Shown here: in pieces, positions 1 through 7,771 of the stretch | Layout: every line of letters starts with the position of its first letter | Numbering within the stretch: position 1 is the first letter of the stretch | From: Bradyrhizobium sp. 195 | Lineage (GTDB): Bacteria; Pseudomonadota; Alphaproteobacteria; Rhizobiales; Xanthobacteraceae | Length of the DNA: 64,000 nt | Reading direction: 5' to 3' | NCBI RefSeq assembly: GCF_023101665.1 | Contig: NZ_CP082161.1 | Span: forward strand, 744,001-808,000 | Translations under genes and position numbers: made by a program | Notes under the pieces: model-generated | Databases searched by the model: none | What the model saw: the letters and a program-made list of their open reading frames with translations, nothing else | Told to the model about the DNA's origin: nothing

Positions 1-185
1 CGCAAGTGACTTGTGACCAGACGGTATGCGGCCTCGCGGTCGCCGTGTTCGCGCCATCGTTCGGCGTACACGGCTTCTTCGGTCGGATTGAGCAGCGGGA
101 AGTTGCGAATGGCCGCTAGGTACCGTGAGAGTCCGCCTTCAGAATAAACGGTGGGCATGGTTGATGGAAGTGACAGGGAGCTCAT
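1..185 (-). CDS. rpoH: RNA polymerase sigma-32 factor RpoH, N-terminal part (runs off the left edge)
   Basis: Sigma-32 directs RNA polymerase to heat-shock promoters. Translating the minus strand from the ATG at 185 gives 61 codons with no stop. The protein begins MSSLSLPSTM and contains EGGLSRYLAAIRNFPLLN, EEAVYAERWREHGD and a terminal LVTSHL. These match the conserved N-terminus and the start of region 2 of alphaproteobacterial RpoH proteins (for example the SEGGLSRYL and RWREHGD blocks). A strong ribosome-binding site, AGGAGGA, lies at 199-193. The leader folds as a ROSE-type thermometer (separate entry). The gene diverges from the MarC-like gene. Only the N-terminus is visible, so which rpoH paralogue this is, and whether it is intact, cannot be judged. 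Confidence 0.9.
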   Translation of the reverse strand, partial: MSSLSLPSTMPTVYSEGGLSRYLAAIRNFPLLNPTEEAVYAERWREHGDREAAYRLVTSHL

Positions 186-261
186 ATCCAATTCCTCCTG
201 AGAGCAAAGTGGGTTGGAGCACCGAGGGTGCGCCTTGGGCCCGAGAGCGGCACCCAAGCGC
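186..261 (-). promoter_or_regulatory. ROSE-type RNA thermometer in the rpoH leader
   Basis: On the minus strand the leader can form TTGGG (257-253) with CCCAA (239-235), then GCACC (231-227) with GGTGC (223-219), then a start-site hairpin. The last has an outer stem TCCAA (218-214) with TTGGA (191-187). Its inner stem pairs TTGCTC (207-202) with GAGGAA (197-192), with a G-G opposition at 205/194. This buries the Shine-Dalgarno AGGAGG. The TTGCT element facing the SD with a G-G mismatch is the hallmark of rhizobial ROSE elements, which melt at heat-shock temperature. Folding was done by eye. Confidence 0.75.
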
Positions 262-480
262 ATCGGTCGCGCTCACAAAATCACGAACCAGTCGCATTGT
301 TCCCGTCGCGCCTTGGAAAGAGCATCGGTTGGAGAGGCGCTCGGCTGGGGATGCCCGACCGGCGCCGCGGTGGCAGACAGACTTGAGTGCCGGAGAAGCT
401 TGTCGCTGCCATTCCGAGCTCATGCGCCCATATAGGCGAAATCGGCAGCGGTCATCGCAAGAGCAATGTGGGGACGAGCC

Positions 481-1119
481 ATGGCCTGGAATCAATTTGT
501 CGGAACTACCATGCTCCTGTACGCACTGAGCAACCCTATCGGCGCCATTCCGATTTTCTTGGCGCTCACTCGACATGCAGGCACCGGAAAGGCGCACCGG
601 GTGATACTCCTGGCGTGCACAGCGGTAGGTACCTTCTTCGTCGGCTCGGTGCTCCTTGGCAAGGAGATCCTGAAGTTCTTCAATGTCGGACTGGACGATT
701 TCCGCATTGCGGGCGGGCTGCTCGCGCTGGTGATCGCGTTTGAAATGTTTCAGGCGCAACATGGCAAACTGATACCGCGCTCGGACGAGGCGAGCCGCAG
801 CGAAGTCGACGTCCACGGGCTCGCCATTACCCCTTTTGCCTTTCCGCTGCTGGTCGGGCCGGCCGAGATGGGCATCCTGATCACTCTTTCCAATGACAAT
901 CCGGGGTGGCTTGCCAAGGCATTCCTGGGCGCCGCCGCACTCGTGGCTACTTTCCTGATCGGACTGACGTTATGGATGGCCGCAGCGGTCCAGCGGGTGC
1001 TGGGTCGTACCGGCATCAGTGTCATGACCCGCGTGATGGCCCTTATCGTCGCCGCGATCGGCGTGAATTTCATTATGACGGGCATTCGAAGTGAGCTGCC
1101 GGGATTGGCAAGCCCATAG
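481..1119 (+). CDS. MarC-family integral membrane protein
   Basis: The product is a 212-residue, very hydrophobic protein with about six membrane segments. It shows the family pattern of a start like LLYALSNPIGAIPIFLAL, a central stretch AITPFAFPLLVGPAEM and a C-terminal segment LIVAAIGVNFIMTGI. MarC/UPF0056 proteins are inner-membrane proteins of unknown transport function, once linked to multiple antibiotic resistance. I start at ATG 481 because GGGGACG precedes it at good spacing; an in-frame ATG at 466 has a weaker site. The gene diverges from rpoH across about 295 bases. The family call is firm, the function is not known. Confidence 0.85.
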   Translation: MAWNQFVGTTMLLYALSNPIGAIPIFLALTRHAGTGKAHRVILLACTAVGTFFVGSVLLGKEILKFFNVGLDDFRIAGGLLALVIAFEMFQAQHGKLIPRSDEASRSEVDVHGLAITPFAFPLLVGPAEMGILITLSNDNPGWLAKAFLGAAALVATFLIGLTLWMAAAVQRVLGRTGISVMTRVMALIVAAIGVNFIMTGIRSELPGLASP

Positions 1120-1368
1120 CCTACGACGGCATGACCGCCCCGCGGGCGACGTGCAGCGCCTCAAGAGAGAGCTGGCTGGAAGCGCAGCATCAGCTGTGGA
1201 GCGAATTGATGAAGGTGTCTAACACCGTTCGGCTTTGCTGGTGCTGGATCTTGTCTGGCGCGGCGAAGCAGAGTAACGGCCAAAGGCGACCAGGCTGCCG
1301 GCGATCAGCGTCAAATCGCCCGCGCCCTGTTGCGTGGTGGCGCCGAGTTGCCATCGGCTCTCCTGCCT

Positions 1369-1578
1369 CTATGCCGCGGGGTGCATCGGTGACGGCTTGG
1401 CGCGCTGCGCTGCGGCACGAGCCTTGGCAATGGCCATCCAGTCCCGCAGCAGCCCCTTGTCTTCCTTCGAGAAGGCCGCCCGCCGCTTGAGATCCTCGAA
1501 CGTATCGTCGGGGTGGCAACGCTCGAAGTCGGCGCGGACGAGCGACTCGAGATAGCTCTGTTCCTCGTTGTTCGCCAT
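1369..1578 (-). CDS. Small hypothetical protein (69 aa)
   Basis: This 69-residue, charged, soluble-looking protein begins MANNEEQSYLESLVRADFE and continues with a helical stretch rich in Lys, Arg and Asp. It has no signal peptide, membrane segment or motif that I recognise. Its sequence character (Glu/Asp/Lys mixture, predicted helices) is that of a real short protein rather than a shadow frame, and no other frame here is coding-like. It lies alone between the MarC-like gene and the MFS gene and points away from the latter. The Shine-Dalgarno (GGAACAGGCAGC) is weak. Function unknown. Confidence 0.5.
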   Translation of the reverse strand: MANNEEQSYLESLVRADFERCHPDDTFEDLKRRAAFSKEDKGLLRDWMAIAKARAAAQRAKPSPMHPAA

Positions 1579-1800
1579 GCTGCCTGTTCCGTTTCCGAAG
1601 GCCCGCGTTCGCTGCTACGCCATAACCAATTTGCGACATGCTGGTTCGCGCCTAGGATCGACAAGACCGGATCGAGCCGTTGCGGACGGCGATGATCCGT
1701 TCGAAAGTGCGGAGTTGCTGGGGCAAGTGGGGGCGCGACTAGCTGGCCCTACTTGCGCCAGCTATGCATTCGGGCCTGTGGGATTTGAGGGCGCGGACTC

Positions 1801-2985
1801 GTGCGCGTAACCGGACCGTTCGCCTATGTTATGTTGTATGGCGCGCTATACGCAGCATTTGGCGTGGCATCACCGTTCTGGCCGAAGTTCTTCGAAGCGA
1901 AGGCGCTGAGCGCCCAGCAGATCGGGGGGCTACTCGCCGCCGCGATGCTGATGCGGCTCGTCTCCGGACCAGTTGTCGCAGCCTTCGCCGACTTGATCGG
2001 ATCGTTGCGCCTTGTGCTCGCCGGCTGTGCGATCGTTGCCGCAGGCGCCGCCGCTGCTTTGCTCGGGACGGATACATTCGTGCTGTTGCTCCTTGCCGCA
2101 CTGGTTCAGGCGGCGGCTCTTGCTCCTACGACCGCGATTGCCGATGCGTTGTCGGTCAATGCCGCGCGGCCGCAGACGGCAGGGAGGCCCCTCGAGTACG
2201 GCTGGATACGAGGTGCGGGTTCGGTCGCTTTTGTGCTGGGCACGTTGGCAGTTGGGCAGCTCATAACTTCCACGGATCTCGCGCCGGTCGCCTGGGTGAA
2301 TGCGATCCTCCTGATCGCGGCCGCCGGCGCAACGGCATGGGTTCCCCGTCCGGTCGCTCAAGCCTCATCGAGCGGCGGGCTCCGCTCCGCTGTGGACGAA
2401 GTGTCCGCAGTTCTCAAGATTCCGGGGTTCCGATCGGTTATGGCGGCTTCAGCTTTGGTCTACGGCAGTCACGCAATGCATGACGCCTTCGCGGTCATCC
2501 GATGGAGCGATTCTGGCTTGGCCCCGTCGACAATCAGCTTCCTATGGGCCGAAGCGGTCCTGGCAGAGGTCTTCGTCTTTTTGCTGGTCGGTCCGGCCAT
2601 GCTTGATCGGTTTGGCGCCCGTGCCGCCGCTGTTCTGGCGGCCGCCGCCGGCGTCGTGCGTTGGTGCGTTGCGGGACTGACGAGCTCGGTTTTGCTCCTT
2701 GCGATGATACAGCCGTTGCACGGATTGACTTTTGCTCTGCTTCATCTCGCTTGCATGCGCCTCACGCGGGCCGTAGTGCCCATAACCATCGCGGCGACAG
2801 CCCAGGCGGTGTACGCGTTCGGCTCCGGACTGGTGAGCACGCTGCTGACTCTCGTTTCCGGCGCTCTCTACGAGGCGTATGCCGGGGCAGCATTCATTCC
2901 GATGGCAGCTCTCTGCATAGTCGCCGTCCCGCTTGCGTGGCACGGATTCGCGCAACGGACGGCCCGGTCTGGATCCTGTGGCTGA
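1801..2985 (+). CDS. MFS transporter (MFS_1-like family)
   Basis: The product is a 394-residue inner-membrane protein with about twelve hydrophobic segments and the start FAYVMLYGALYAAFGVASPF. The motif WPKFFEAKALSAQQIGGLLA after TM1 is typical of the HcaT/nucleoside-permease-like branch of the major facilitator superfamily, as is the conserved GWIRGAGSVAFVLG segment around TM5. Transport is presumably proton-coupled; the substrate cannot be read from sequence. The frame opens with GTG at 1801; no convincing Shine-Dalgarno is visible, so the start is provisional. It stands alone, upstream of the heat-shock cluster. Confidence 0.8.
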   Translation: MRVTGPFAYVMLYGALYAAFGVASPFWPKFFEAKALSAQQIGGLLAAAMLMRLVSGPVVAAFADLIGSLRLVLAGCAIVAAGAAAALLGTDTFVLLLLAALVQAAALAPTTAIADALSVNAARPQTAGRPLEYGWIRGAGSVAFVLGTLAVGQLITSTDLAPVAWVNAILLIAAAGATAWVPRPVAQASSSGGLRSAVDEVSAVLKIPGFRSVMAASALVYGSHAMHDAFAVIRWSDSGLAPSTISFLWAEAVLAEVFVFLLVGPAMLDRFGARAAAVLAAAAGVVRWCVAGLTSSVLLLAMIQPLHGLTFALLHLACMRLTRAVVPITIAATAQAVYAFGSGLVSTLLTLVSGALYEAYAGAAFIPMAALCIVAVPLAWHGFAQRTARSGSCG

Positions 2986-3332
2986 AGGAACCAGGCGACA
3001 TACGCGCATTGAATGCACCTAAAACTAAACCGCCGCCGTGGCGAATAGTTTGGAGTTGCCACTACAGCGCGTGTCGTCTGTCTCCTTGTTCCTCGTCGGG
3101 TGCCCTCCGCGTCCGACCAGCAGACGGAAGATGATGGCGCGCGGCTGAGCGCTTGCCCGACAGCCCTCGTCCCGCTCTGCTCTCGGATCGGAACGGCCTC
3201 TCTGTGAGGCGCAGACGCGGGCCCATGCAACGGCCGGCAGACGGTCCTCCTAGGAACCCCGCCGCCGGCGTGCCGGGTGCTGAGCAGCACACCCGTGACT
3301 TCGAAAATTCAGCAGAAGAGCGGGCGGGATCT
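2986..3332. other. Intergenic stretch without a recognisable gene
   Basis: Between the MFS gene and the heat-shock promoter I see no coding-like frame, tRNA or obvious repeat. Codon-like bias is absent in all frames. Confidence 0.5.
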
Positions 3333-3333
3333 C

Positions 3334-3361
3334 TTGACGTCGAAAAACGTGCTTCTAAATG
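3334..3361 (+). promoter_or_regulatory. Candidate promoter of the hsp20 cluster
   Basis: A -35-like TTGACG (3334-3339) and a -10-like TAAATG (3356-3361) are separated by 16 bases. A transcript would begin near 3368, just upstream of the first leader hairpin. The boxes resemble a housekeeping promoter more than the sigma-32 consensus, which fits genes controlled mainly by an RNA thermometer. Inferred by eye. Confidence 0.4.
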
Positions 3362-3382
3362 ATTGCTTGCCACCGGTGTGGC

Positions 3383-3466
3383 GCCGGACGCGTTCTACGG
3401 TCCGGCAGAAACCGCCGGAAGATCCCGGCGCGCTCTTATCCATGTTGCTCAAAGGAGGATGTGGCT
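3383..3466 (+). promoter_or_regulatory. ROSE-type RNA thermometer upstream of hsp20
   Basis: Three hairpins can be drawn. The first pairs GCCGGAC (3383-3389) with GTCCGGC (3400-3406). The second pairs CGCCGG (3413-3418) with CCGGCG (3425-3430). The start-site hairpin pairs CCAT (3440-3443) with GTGG (3461-3464) and TTGCTC-side bases (3446-3450) with GAGGA (3455-3459), with a G-G opposition at 3447/3458 and an AAAG loop. The SD AAAGGAGG (3451-3458) is sequestered. The TTGCTC...GGAGGA core is the same as in the rpoH leader. ROSE elements are established translational heat switches of rhizobial small heat-shock genes. Confidence 0.8.
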
Positions 3467-3919
3467 ATGAGGACCTATGATCTGTCCCCATTCTGGCGTT
3501 CCAGCATCGGCTTCGACCGAATGCTTGACCTGGCCAACGACGCGATGAACGACAGGGACAATTATCCGCTGTACGACATCGAGCGGACTGGCGAGGACCA
3601 GTACCGAATCTCGCTGGCGTTGGCCGGCTTCACCCCGGATGAGATCACGATCACTGCGGAGCAATCCAAGCTCACCGTGGAGGGCCGCAAGGCCGACAAA
3701 GGTGATCACAACTTCCTGTTCCAGGGCATCTCCATGCGGCCGTTCCGCCGCGTGTTCAACCTGGCTGACCACGTCCAGGTGAAGAATGCGACGTTCGAGA
3801 GCGGTATGCTGATGATCGATCTGGTCCGGGAAGTGCCGGAGTCAATGAAACCGCGTCACATCGAGATCGGCGTGGCCGGCAATGACAACCAGCAAATCGA
3901 GCAGAAGCAAGTAGCCTGA
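3467..3919 (+). CDS. Small heat-shock protein Hsp20 (IbpA-like, class A)
   Basis: This 150-residue ATP-independent chaperone holds unfolding proteins in the cytoplasm. It starts MRTYDLSPFWRSSIGFDRML, the N-terminus usual for IbpA-type rhizobial sHSPs. The alpha-crystallin domain spans about residues 35-130 (YDIERTGEDQYRISLALAGF, then LTVEGRK and GISMRPFRRVFNLADHV), followed by a short polar tail rich in Gln. The ATG at 3467 is chosen because of the SD AAAGGAGG and the ROSE hairpin around it; the frame is open further upstream. The gene leads a cluster with a second hsp20 and an SPW protein. A degenerate paralogue lies at 21.6 kb. Confidence 0.95.
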   Translation: MRTYDLSPFWRSSIGFDRMLDLANDAMNDRDNYPLYDIERTGEDQYRISLALAGFTPDEITITAEQSKLTVEGRKADKGDHNFLFQGISMRPFRRVFNLADHVQVKNATFESGMLMIDLVREVPESMKPRHIEIGVAGNDNQQIEQKQVA

Positions 3920-3935
3920 CCGGTCTACCGGTCAG
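3916..3935 (+). terminator. Hairpin at the end of the first hsp20
   Basis: CTGACCGG (3916-3923) pairs perfectly with CCGGTCAG (3928-3935) around a TCTA loop, overlapping the stop codon. There is no T-tract, so it may be a processing or stability element rather than a terminator. A second stem, GCGCGGC (3949-3955) with GCCGCGC (3959-3965), follows in the leader of the next gene. Confidence 0.4.
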
Positions 3936-4010
3936 AGCTGCGGGTGGTGCGCGGCGTTGCCGCGCGCCCGTCCGCACGCACAGCAAAAAGCAAACAAAGG
4001 AGAGAATCCC

Positions 4011-4496
4011 ATGGCACTGCGAGATCTCATTCCATTCGGAAATGGCTCACGGGAGATGTCCTTCCAACGCAATGAGGCCAATCCGTTCTTCGCGCTGCAC
4101 AGCGAAATGAACCGGCTGTTCGATAATGCGTTTCGTGCGTTTGATATCGCCCCGTTCAAGTCAAACGGGCTCGGTTGGCCGAGCGTCGAAGTCAACGAGA
4201 CCGAGAAGGATGTCAAAGTGGTCGCGGAACTGCCCGGTCTCGAAGAAAAGGACGTCAACGTCGAACTGCGCAATGGTCTGCTGACCATCAGCGGTGAAAA
4301 GAAGAGCGAGACCGAGGACAAGGAGCGCCGCTTCAGCGAACGCTATTATGGACGGTTCGAGCGGGCTATCCCGGTTGACGACATCGACCAGGACAAGGTC
4401 GCTGCGTCGTTCAAGAATGGCGTGCTGACGGTGACGCTGCCGAAGTCTCCCACCGCTCAGCAGAAGGTGAAACGGATCGCAATCAACGGCAAATGA
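4011..4496 (+). CDS. Small heat-shock protein Hsp20 (second type)
   Basis: This is a 161-residue alpha-crystallin chaperone of a different subclass from its upstream neighbour. The sequence begins MALRDLIPFGNGSREMSFQR. The crystallin domain covers about residues 50-150: VKVVAELPGLEEKDVNVEL, LLTISGEKK, the variable loop RYYGRFERAIPVD, and the signature GVLTVTLPK. A terminal IAI (I-x-I) motif normally caps the oligomer groove. ATG 4011 is preceded by AAAGGAGAG at 3997-4004; this leader lacks the ROSE core, so it may be translated constitutively from the shared transcript. Two sHSP subclasses side by side can co-assemble or specialise, which is inference here. Confidence 0.95.
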   Translation: MALRDLIPFGNGSREMSFQRNEANPFFALHSEMNRLFDNAFRAFDIAPFKSNGLGWPSVEVNETEKDVKVVAELPGLEEKDVNVELRNGLLTISGEKKSETEDKERRFSERYYGRFERAIPVDDIDQDKVAASFKNGVLTVTLPKSPTAQQKVKRIAINGK

Positions 4497-4504
4497 GTGT
4501 TGAA

Positions 4505-4531
4505 CCGGCGGGAGGCTCTGCTTCCCGCCGG
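4505..4531 (+). terminator. Stem-loop between hsp20 and the SPW gene
   Basis: CCGGCGGGA (4505-4513) pairs perfectly with TCCCGCCGG (4523-4531) around a nine-base loop. No T-tract follows, and the SPW gene starts 28 bases later. An attenuating or mRNA-stabilising role is as likely as termination. Confidence 0.45.
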
Positions 4532-4558
4532 GCACCTGGATCATGAAGGAGACGAACG

Positions 4559-4921
4559 ATGTACAGCACTTGGAGAAAAGAGCTGATACCCGACGTGCTC
4601 AATCTTCTGCTCGGGGTCGGCTTGTTCATATCCCCTTGGCTCCTGGGCTTTTCCAATGAGCGTACGCCAAGCTGGAATGCCTGGGCAAGCGGCCTCGTCA
4701 TCGCCGCGCTGGCCCTTGCCGCCTTGACCGCGTTCGCCGAATGGGAGGAGTGGATCGCTCTTGCCGTCGGCGTGTGGGTCACGCTATCGCCGTGGTTTGT
4801 GCAGTTCTCGAACAGCGCCACCGCGAAGCCGGTCCACGTTGTCGCCGGCACGCTGGTGGCTCTGATCGCTGCTGTTCGGATCTGGTACGCCCATGGCGGC
4901 CATACGCAGGCCACAGCGTAA
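4559..4921 (+). CDS. SPW-repeat membrane protein
   Basis: This 120-residue inner-membrane protein has four hydrophobic segments. It carries two copies of the SPW motif (SPWLLGF at about residues 25-31 and SPWFVQF at about 78-84), each at the end of a hydrophobic segment, which defines the SPW-repeat family. The function of the family is unknown. The position right behind two sHSP genes, within the same likely transcript, suggests a membrane-stress role; that is inference. GAAGGAGACGA precedes the ATG. A GC-rich hairpin follows the stop codon. Confidence 0.85.
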   Translation: MYSTWRKELIPDVLNLLLGVGLFISPWLLGFSNERTPSWNAWASGLVIAALALAALTAFAEWEEWIALAVGVWVTLSPWFVQFSNSATAKPVHVVAGTLVALIAAVRIWYAHGGHTQATA

Positions 4922-4941
4922 GGCCTGGTCCAACTGGCGGA

Positions 4942-4969
4942 GGGAGGCCGGCGTACGTCCAGGCCTCCC
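4942..4969 (+). terminator. Hairpin ending the hsp20-hsp20-SPW cluster
   Basis: GGGAGGCC (4942-4949) pairs with GGCCTCCC (4962-4969), and the stem can extend through GGCGG/CGCC with a bulge. No T-run follows. It is the only strong structure between the cluster and the convergent gene at 5003. Confidence 0.45.
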
Positions 4970-5002
4970 GCCACCCAACTGACTCAGTAACTCCAGGCGG
5001 CC

Positions 5003-5317
5003 TTACTTTTCATTCAGCGAAAGGAATGCGTTCCAGGCGGCAGTCGCCAAAATCTGGGACGGACGGCGGCGGCAAGCCTTCTCAAGTTCAGTTATGATCA
5101 AGTCGGTGTCGACGATCGACTGCTTCTGGCCGCTTGCCGCAGCCACGTAGTTTAGTCCACTCCAGAACCCTTCAACCCACTTCGTCACCTCGTTCTTACT
5201 GGCGCGTCCGGTCTCGATGACATCGCACCTCTCGGTGCCCAGGCCCGCGATGTTGATACGGACACGAGCACTTTCCGCGCGGCAGGGCGAGACAAACAGA
5301 ATAATCAGCGCGAGCAT
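5003..5317 (-). CDS. Small exported hypothetical protein
   Basis: The 104-residue product starts with a short hydrophobic leader (MLALIILFVSPCRA) that looks like a signal peptide with cleavage after Ala. The mature part has the pattern W-x-GFWSGLNY, a stretch ending CRRRPSQILATAAW, and two cysteines (at C-D-V and A-C-R-R) that could form a disulfide. Short periplasmic proteins with a W-GY-SG-N centre and a CR-x-x-P-x-x-x-L-x-x-AA end are common in rhizobia and resemble the HdeA/Rap1a-like type. An in-frame TAG just upstream limits the start to about this ATG. The gene converges on the hsp20 cluster. Function unknown. Confidence 0.6.
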   Translation of the reverse strand: MLALIILFVSPCRAESARVRINIAGLGTERCDVIETGRASKNEVTKWVEGFWSGLNYVAAASGQKQSIVDTDLIITELEKACRRRPSQILATAAWNAFLSLNEK

Positions 5318-5661
5318 CGCCGCCGAGACGCGCCGCTAAGAAAGCGCATAAGAATAGCCGATCTCCATCATCGATGATCTCTGGCAGGACTGCATCTAAC
5401 GCGCGCGGCGATTGCAACGTCGACAAGAACTCGCATCGCGCGGAAACGATCCAAACGCGTTTCCGCGACTGCAGGTCTCAGAAGGATCGTCGTCGGGCGG
5501 GAGTCGGGTTGTGCCGCCGCTTCGGGCAATGTGCGTTTGCTCCCACAAATACTACGACACGAACAGTGGCTTCCATCTCGAGCCTGTGCGCCCGCCGCGA
5601 ACTCGCCAATTGTCTGGTAGCAGGACTGCAGCTTCGATAGTTACAATCGCGCCAGCTCGCA
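5318..5661. other. Intergenic stretch without a recognisable gene
   Basis: Short open frames exist on both strands, but none has coding-like composition or a recognisable motif. I see no RNA gene or repeat. Confidence 0.5.
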
Positions 5662-6795
5662 TCACAGGCCGAATGGATAGGTGTCGGGGACGCCGGCACG
5701 GCGATGTTCGGGCCCTAGAGGCCGGACTGCGTGAGACTCGTCGAACCACAAGAACGCGTCAAACTGCTGGGCCAAGGAGGCCTGCGCGTAGGGGCTTTGC
5801 AGTTCGGTGTCGGGTCGGTAGATAACTCCGATAAAGCGTTCGAGGCGCGGCTCGATCAAGCGACGGCGAAGGCTCTCATCGCGACGAAACTCAAGGCGGC
5901 CGCGCGCGACACCGGAATCGTGAAACTGGCGCTCGTAGCTGTCCGGCCGAGAGGCCCGCACCTGCATCACTTCCATCTCGCCGTCCCAGTCCGACGCGGC
6001 GGCCACGGTACCCCTATGGGTGCCAAATCCGACCAAGCATGCTGCGCCGGCAACCTTGTTTCGACAAAGCTGCCCAAGGTTCAGCTCCTCCCGGACGACA
6101 CCCATCTCCGTGAACGGGCATCGCCGATATGAGAGTTGTGCGCCCAGACCACTGCCTTCGATTGGGGACCTTGCGCCTCGAGGATATGCCCTAAGGTCTC
6201 GAACATGTGCGTATCGCGCAGATTCCAGGATTCGGCGCCTCCGTAATACATGATCCGATAGTAGCGTTCGGCGGATGCGACGAGACGCGCGTTCTGCGCC
6301 GCGTCCAGGAAGCTGTCCGGGTCGTTCGCGGCGTAGAGGTGCTTTCCGAGGATCTCTTGGCACTGTCGGACCACCTCCGCTTCGCATTTTCGATAACCTT
6401 CAGTCAGGACGGCACGACCGTAGGTCGATGTTGCGCTGCCAAGGGGGCAGGCACTCATAACGCTCGCGCGCAATTGCTGCTGCTGCAGGATGTATCCCGA
6501 TAGGTGAGGACGGCCGCGATGGAACTTCGCATGTTGTAGGTGTCGAGACCGAAGAATGCGGCCCGCTCGCCAGCGGGCTTTCTGTCGTTGTATTCGCGTA
6601 TCCACTCGACGAAAGCGGCGACATCCGTATTGCGCCACATCCAGGTCGGGAAGCGCTGGAACGGCTTCCCGGTCGAACTGCGGGACGATCGCTGGCGAAC
6701 GTGTCGGTCGATCGCCACGGCGTCAGGGCCAATCTGCTTCCACCGCAACGACCGTAAAGCCGTGCTTCTCAATCAGGCAGCGCGTGATCGCGGCG
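5662..6795 (-). pseudogene. Erythromycin-esterase-family protein, truncated and frameshifted
   Basis: Homology runs from 6795 down to 5662 but changes frame at least three times. The N-terminal piece reads AITRCLIEKHGFTVVAVEAD, then TWMWRNTDVAAFVEWIREYN and FFGLDTYNM in another frame. AERYYRIMYYGG and VVWAHNSHIGDA follow in a third frame. The C-terminal piece reads ELNLGQLCRN, VGFGTHRGTVAA and QFDAFLWFDES in a fourth. These are the conserved blocks of the Ere-like hydrolase family, stand-alone or fused to phosphoribosyltransferases. The catalytic N-terminal GE-x-SHG region is missing because the sequence switches to an acpS fragment near 6796. The gene cannot make an active enzyme. Confidence 0.8.
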
Positions 6796-6797
6796 TT

Positions 6798-7082
6798 GGC
6801 TTCTTCGCCCGACGATTCGCCGCCAAGGAGGCCTGCGCAAAAGCGCTCGGCACCGGCGTCATCGAGCGGGTGGGCTGGCAGGACATCGAAATTTCTACGG
6901 ACGGATCGGGCGCGCCAAAGATTGCACTTTCGGGCGGTGCTCTGCGGCGAGCTCGACGCCTCGCCCCAAAGGGATCGAAAATCACCGGACACGTCTCGTT
7001 CGCGACGGCAAAAGGCATGTGCATCGCCCTCGCTGTCATCGAAGCTAGACACCCGGTCTGCCATCAAACGCCGAACAGATAA
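6798..7082 (+). pseudogene. acpS: acpS fragment (holo-ACP synthase C-terminal part)
   Basis: From 6798 the plus strand reads GFFARRFAAKEACAKALGTG, the highly conserved block of phosphopantetheinyl transferases. It contains the acidic/lysine magnesium-CoA site (F-AAKEA). The rest of the C-terminal half follows and ends at 7082. The N-terminal third, with the D-x-E/D metal ligands, is absent: the sequence upstream belongs to the esterase gene on the other strand. The fragment stays in a long open frame only by chance read-through of antisense esterase sequence. AcpS converts apo-ACP to holo-ACP; this copy should be inactive. Confidence 0.75.
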
Positions 7083-7675
7083 GGCTCGCGACGCATCGCG
7101 TGGGATCTCGTTCGTAAACGCGATGCGTGCTACATGAGATCCACCGTGCTCCACCGTTAATAGCCGCGGCTCAAGAACAGGACTTTTCCGTAACTGAAGA
7201 TTGTGGCGGAGAGGGAGGGATTTCCCGACCGAGAACCGGACAGCCCGAAACGACCGTAAAATCAGCATTCCCGAAAGAGGCCGGCGAAGGTTTGCGACCA
7301 CCGCTGTGTACCACCCGAATGGCCTCCCCGGCCGTCGAAGTCAATCGATTTGGAGCCGTCTCAGGCCGCCCCGGCGCGTAGACGGTCTTGGATGCCCAAC
7401 GCGTCGCCGACCGCGTGATAGGATACCCGCTCGGCCGGGCAGGGAGCTTGCCGGCGAGATGGAGACATGAAGTCCAGGATTGGCAAGATCGGTAGCTCCC
7501 ATGCCTTTCTGTTGAGGAGCCAGCGCCAGGACAGCGCTGCGCTCACCACAACTGGAGGTAGCATCGCCGCCATTACTCACCAAAAGGATTGAGAATGACC
7601 AGCCAATTGGCAGGCGACCGGCGACGTATTTGACTCGGCGGACCATCGTCCGCCGTTTGAGTACGGCGTCCTGTA
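7083..7675. other. Non-coding, degenerate stretch
   Basis: No frame looks coding. Apart from the tRNA-like fragment I see no structured element here. Confidence 0.45.
7204..7222 (-). repeat. Possible tRNA-Ser 3'-end fragment (att-like)
   Basis: The 19 bases TGGCGGAGAGGGAGGGATT are, on the minus strand, the 3' end of a typical alphaproteobacterial tRNA-Ser (T-arm end, acceptor stem, CCA). The match stops inside the T-arm, and no other part of a tRNA is present. Such fragments are left at the far end of elements that integrate into tRNA genes. No integrase or second copy was found in the window. Confidence 0.4.
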
Positions 7676-7738
7676 GCGGATAGCCAAAGGCTCACGCCCG
7701 CTGTTCAAAAACATGCGCTCGCGCGGATAGCCAAAGGC
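7676..7738 (+). repeat. Doublet repeat, copy A
   Basis: Two copies of GCGGATAGCCAAAGG start at 7676 and 7723, separated by a spacer containing CCCGCTGTT and GCGCTCGC. The same doublet with a similar spacer occurs in reverse orientation at 25311-25377. It lies directly upstream of the small gene at 7772. It looks like a dispersed intergenic repeat. Confidence 0.65.
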
Positions 7739-7771
7739 GGTGGTCCCGTTCGGCGCCTTGAAAGAATCAGC

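Noticed and set aside
4936..4948. TGGCGGAGGGAGG, a near match to the tRNA-Ser-like fragment at 7204
   Set aside because: It lacks two bases, stops after 13 bases and is part of a hairpin after the SPW gene, so it is not a second att site.
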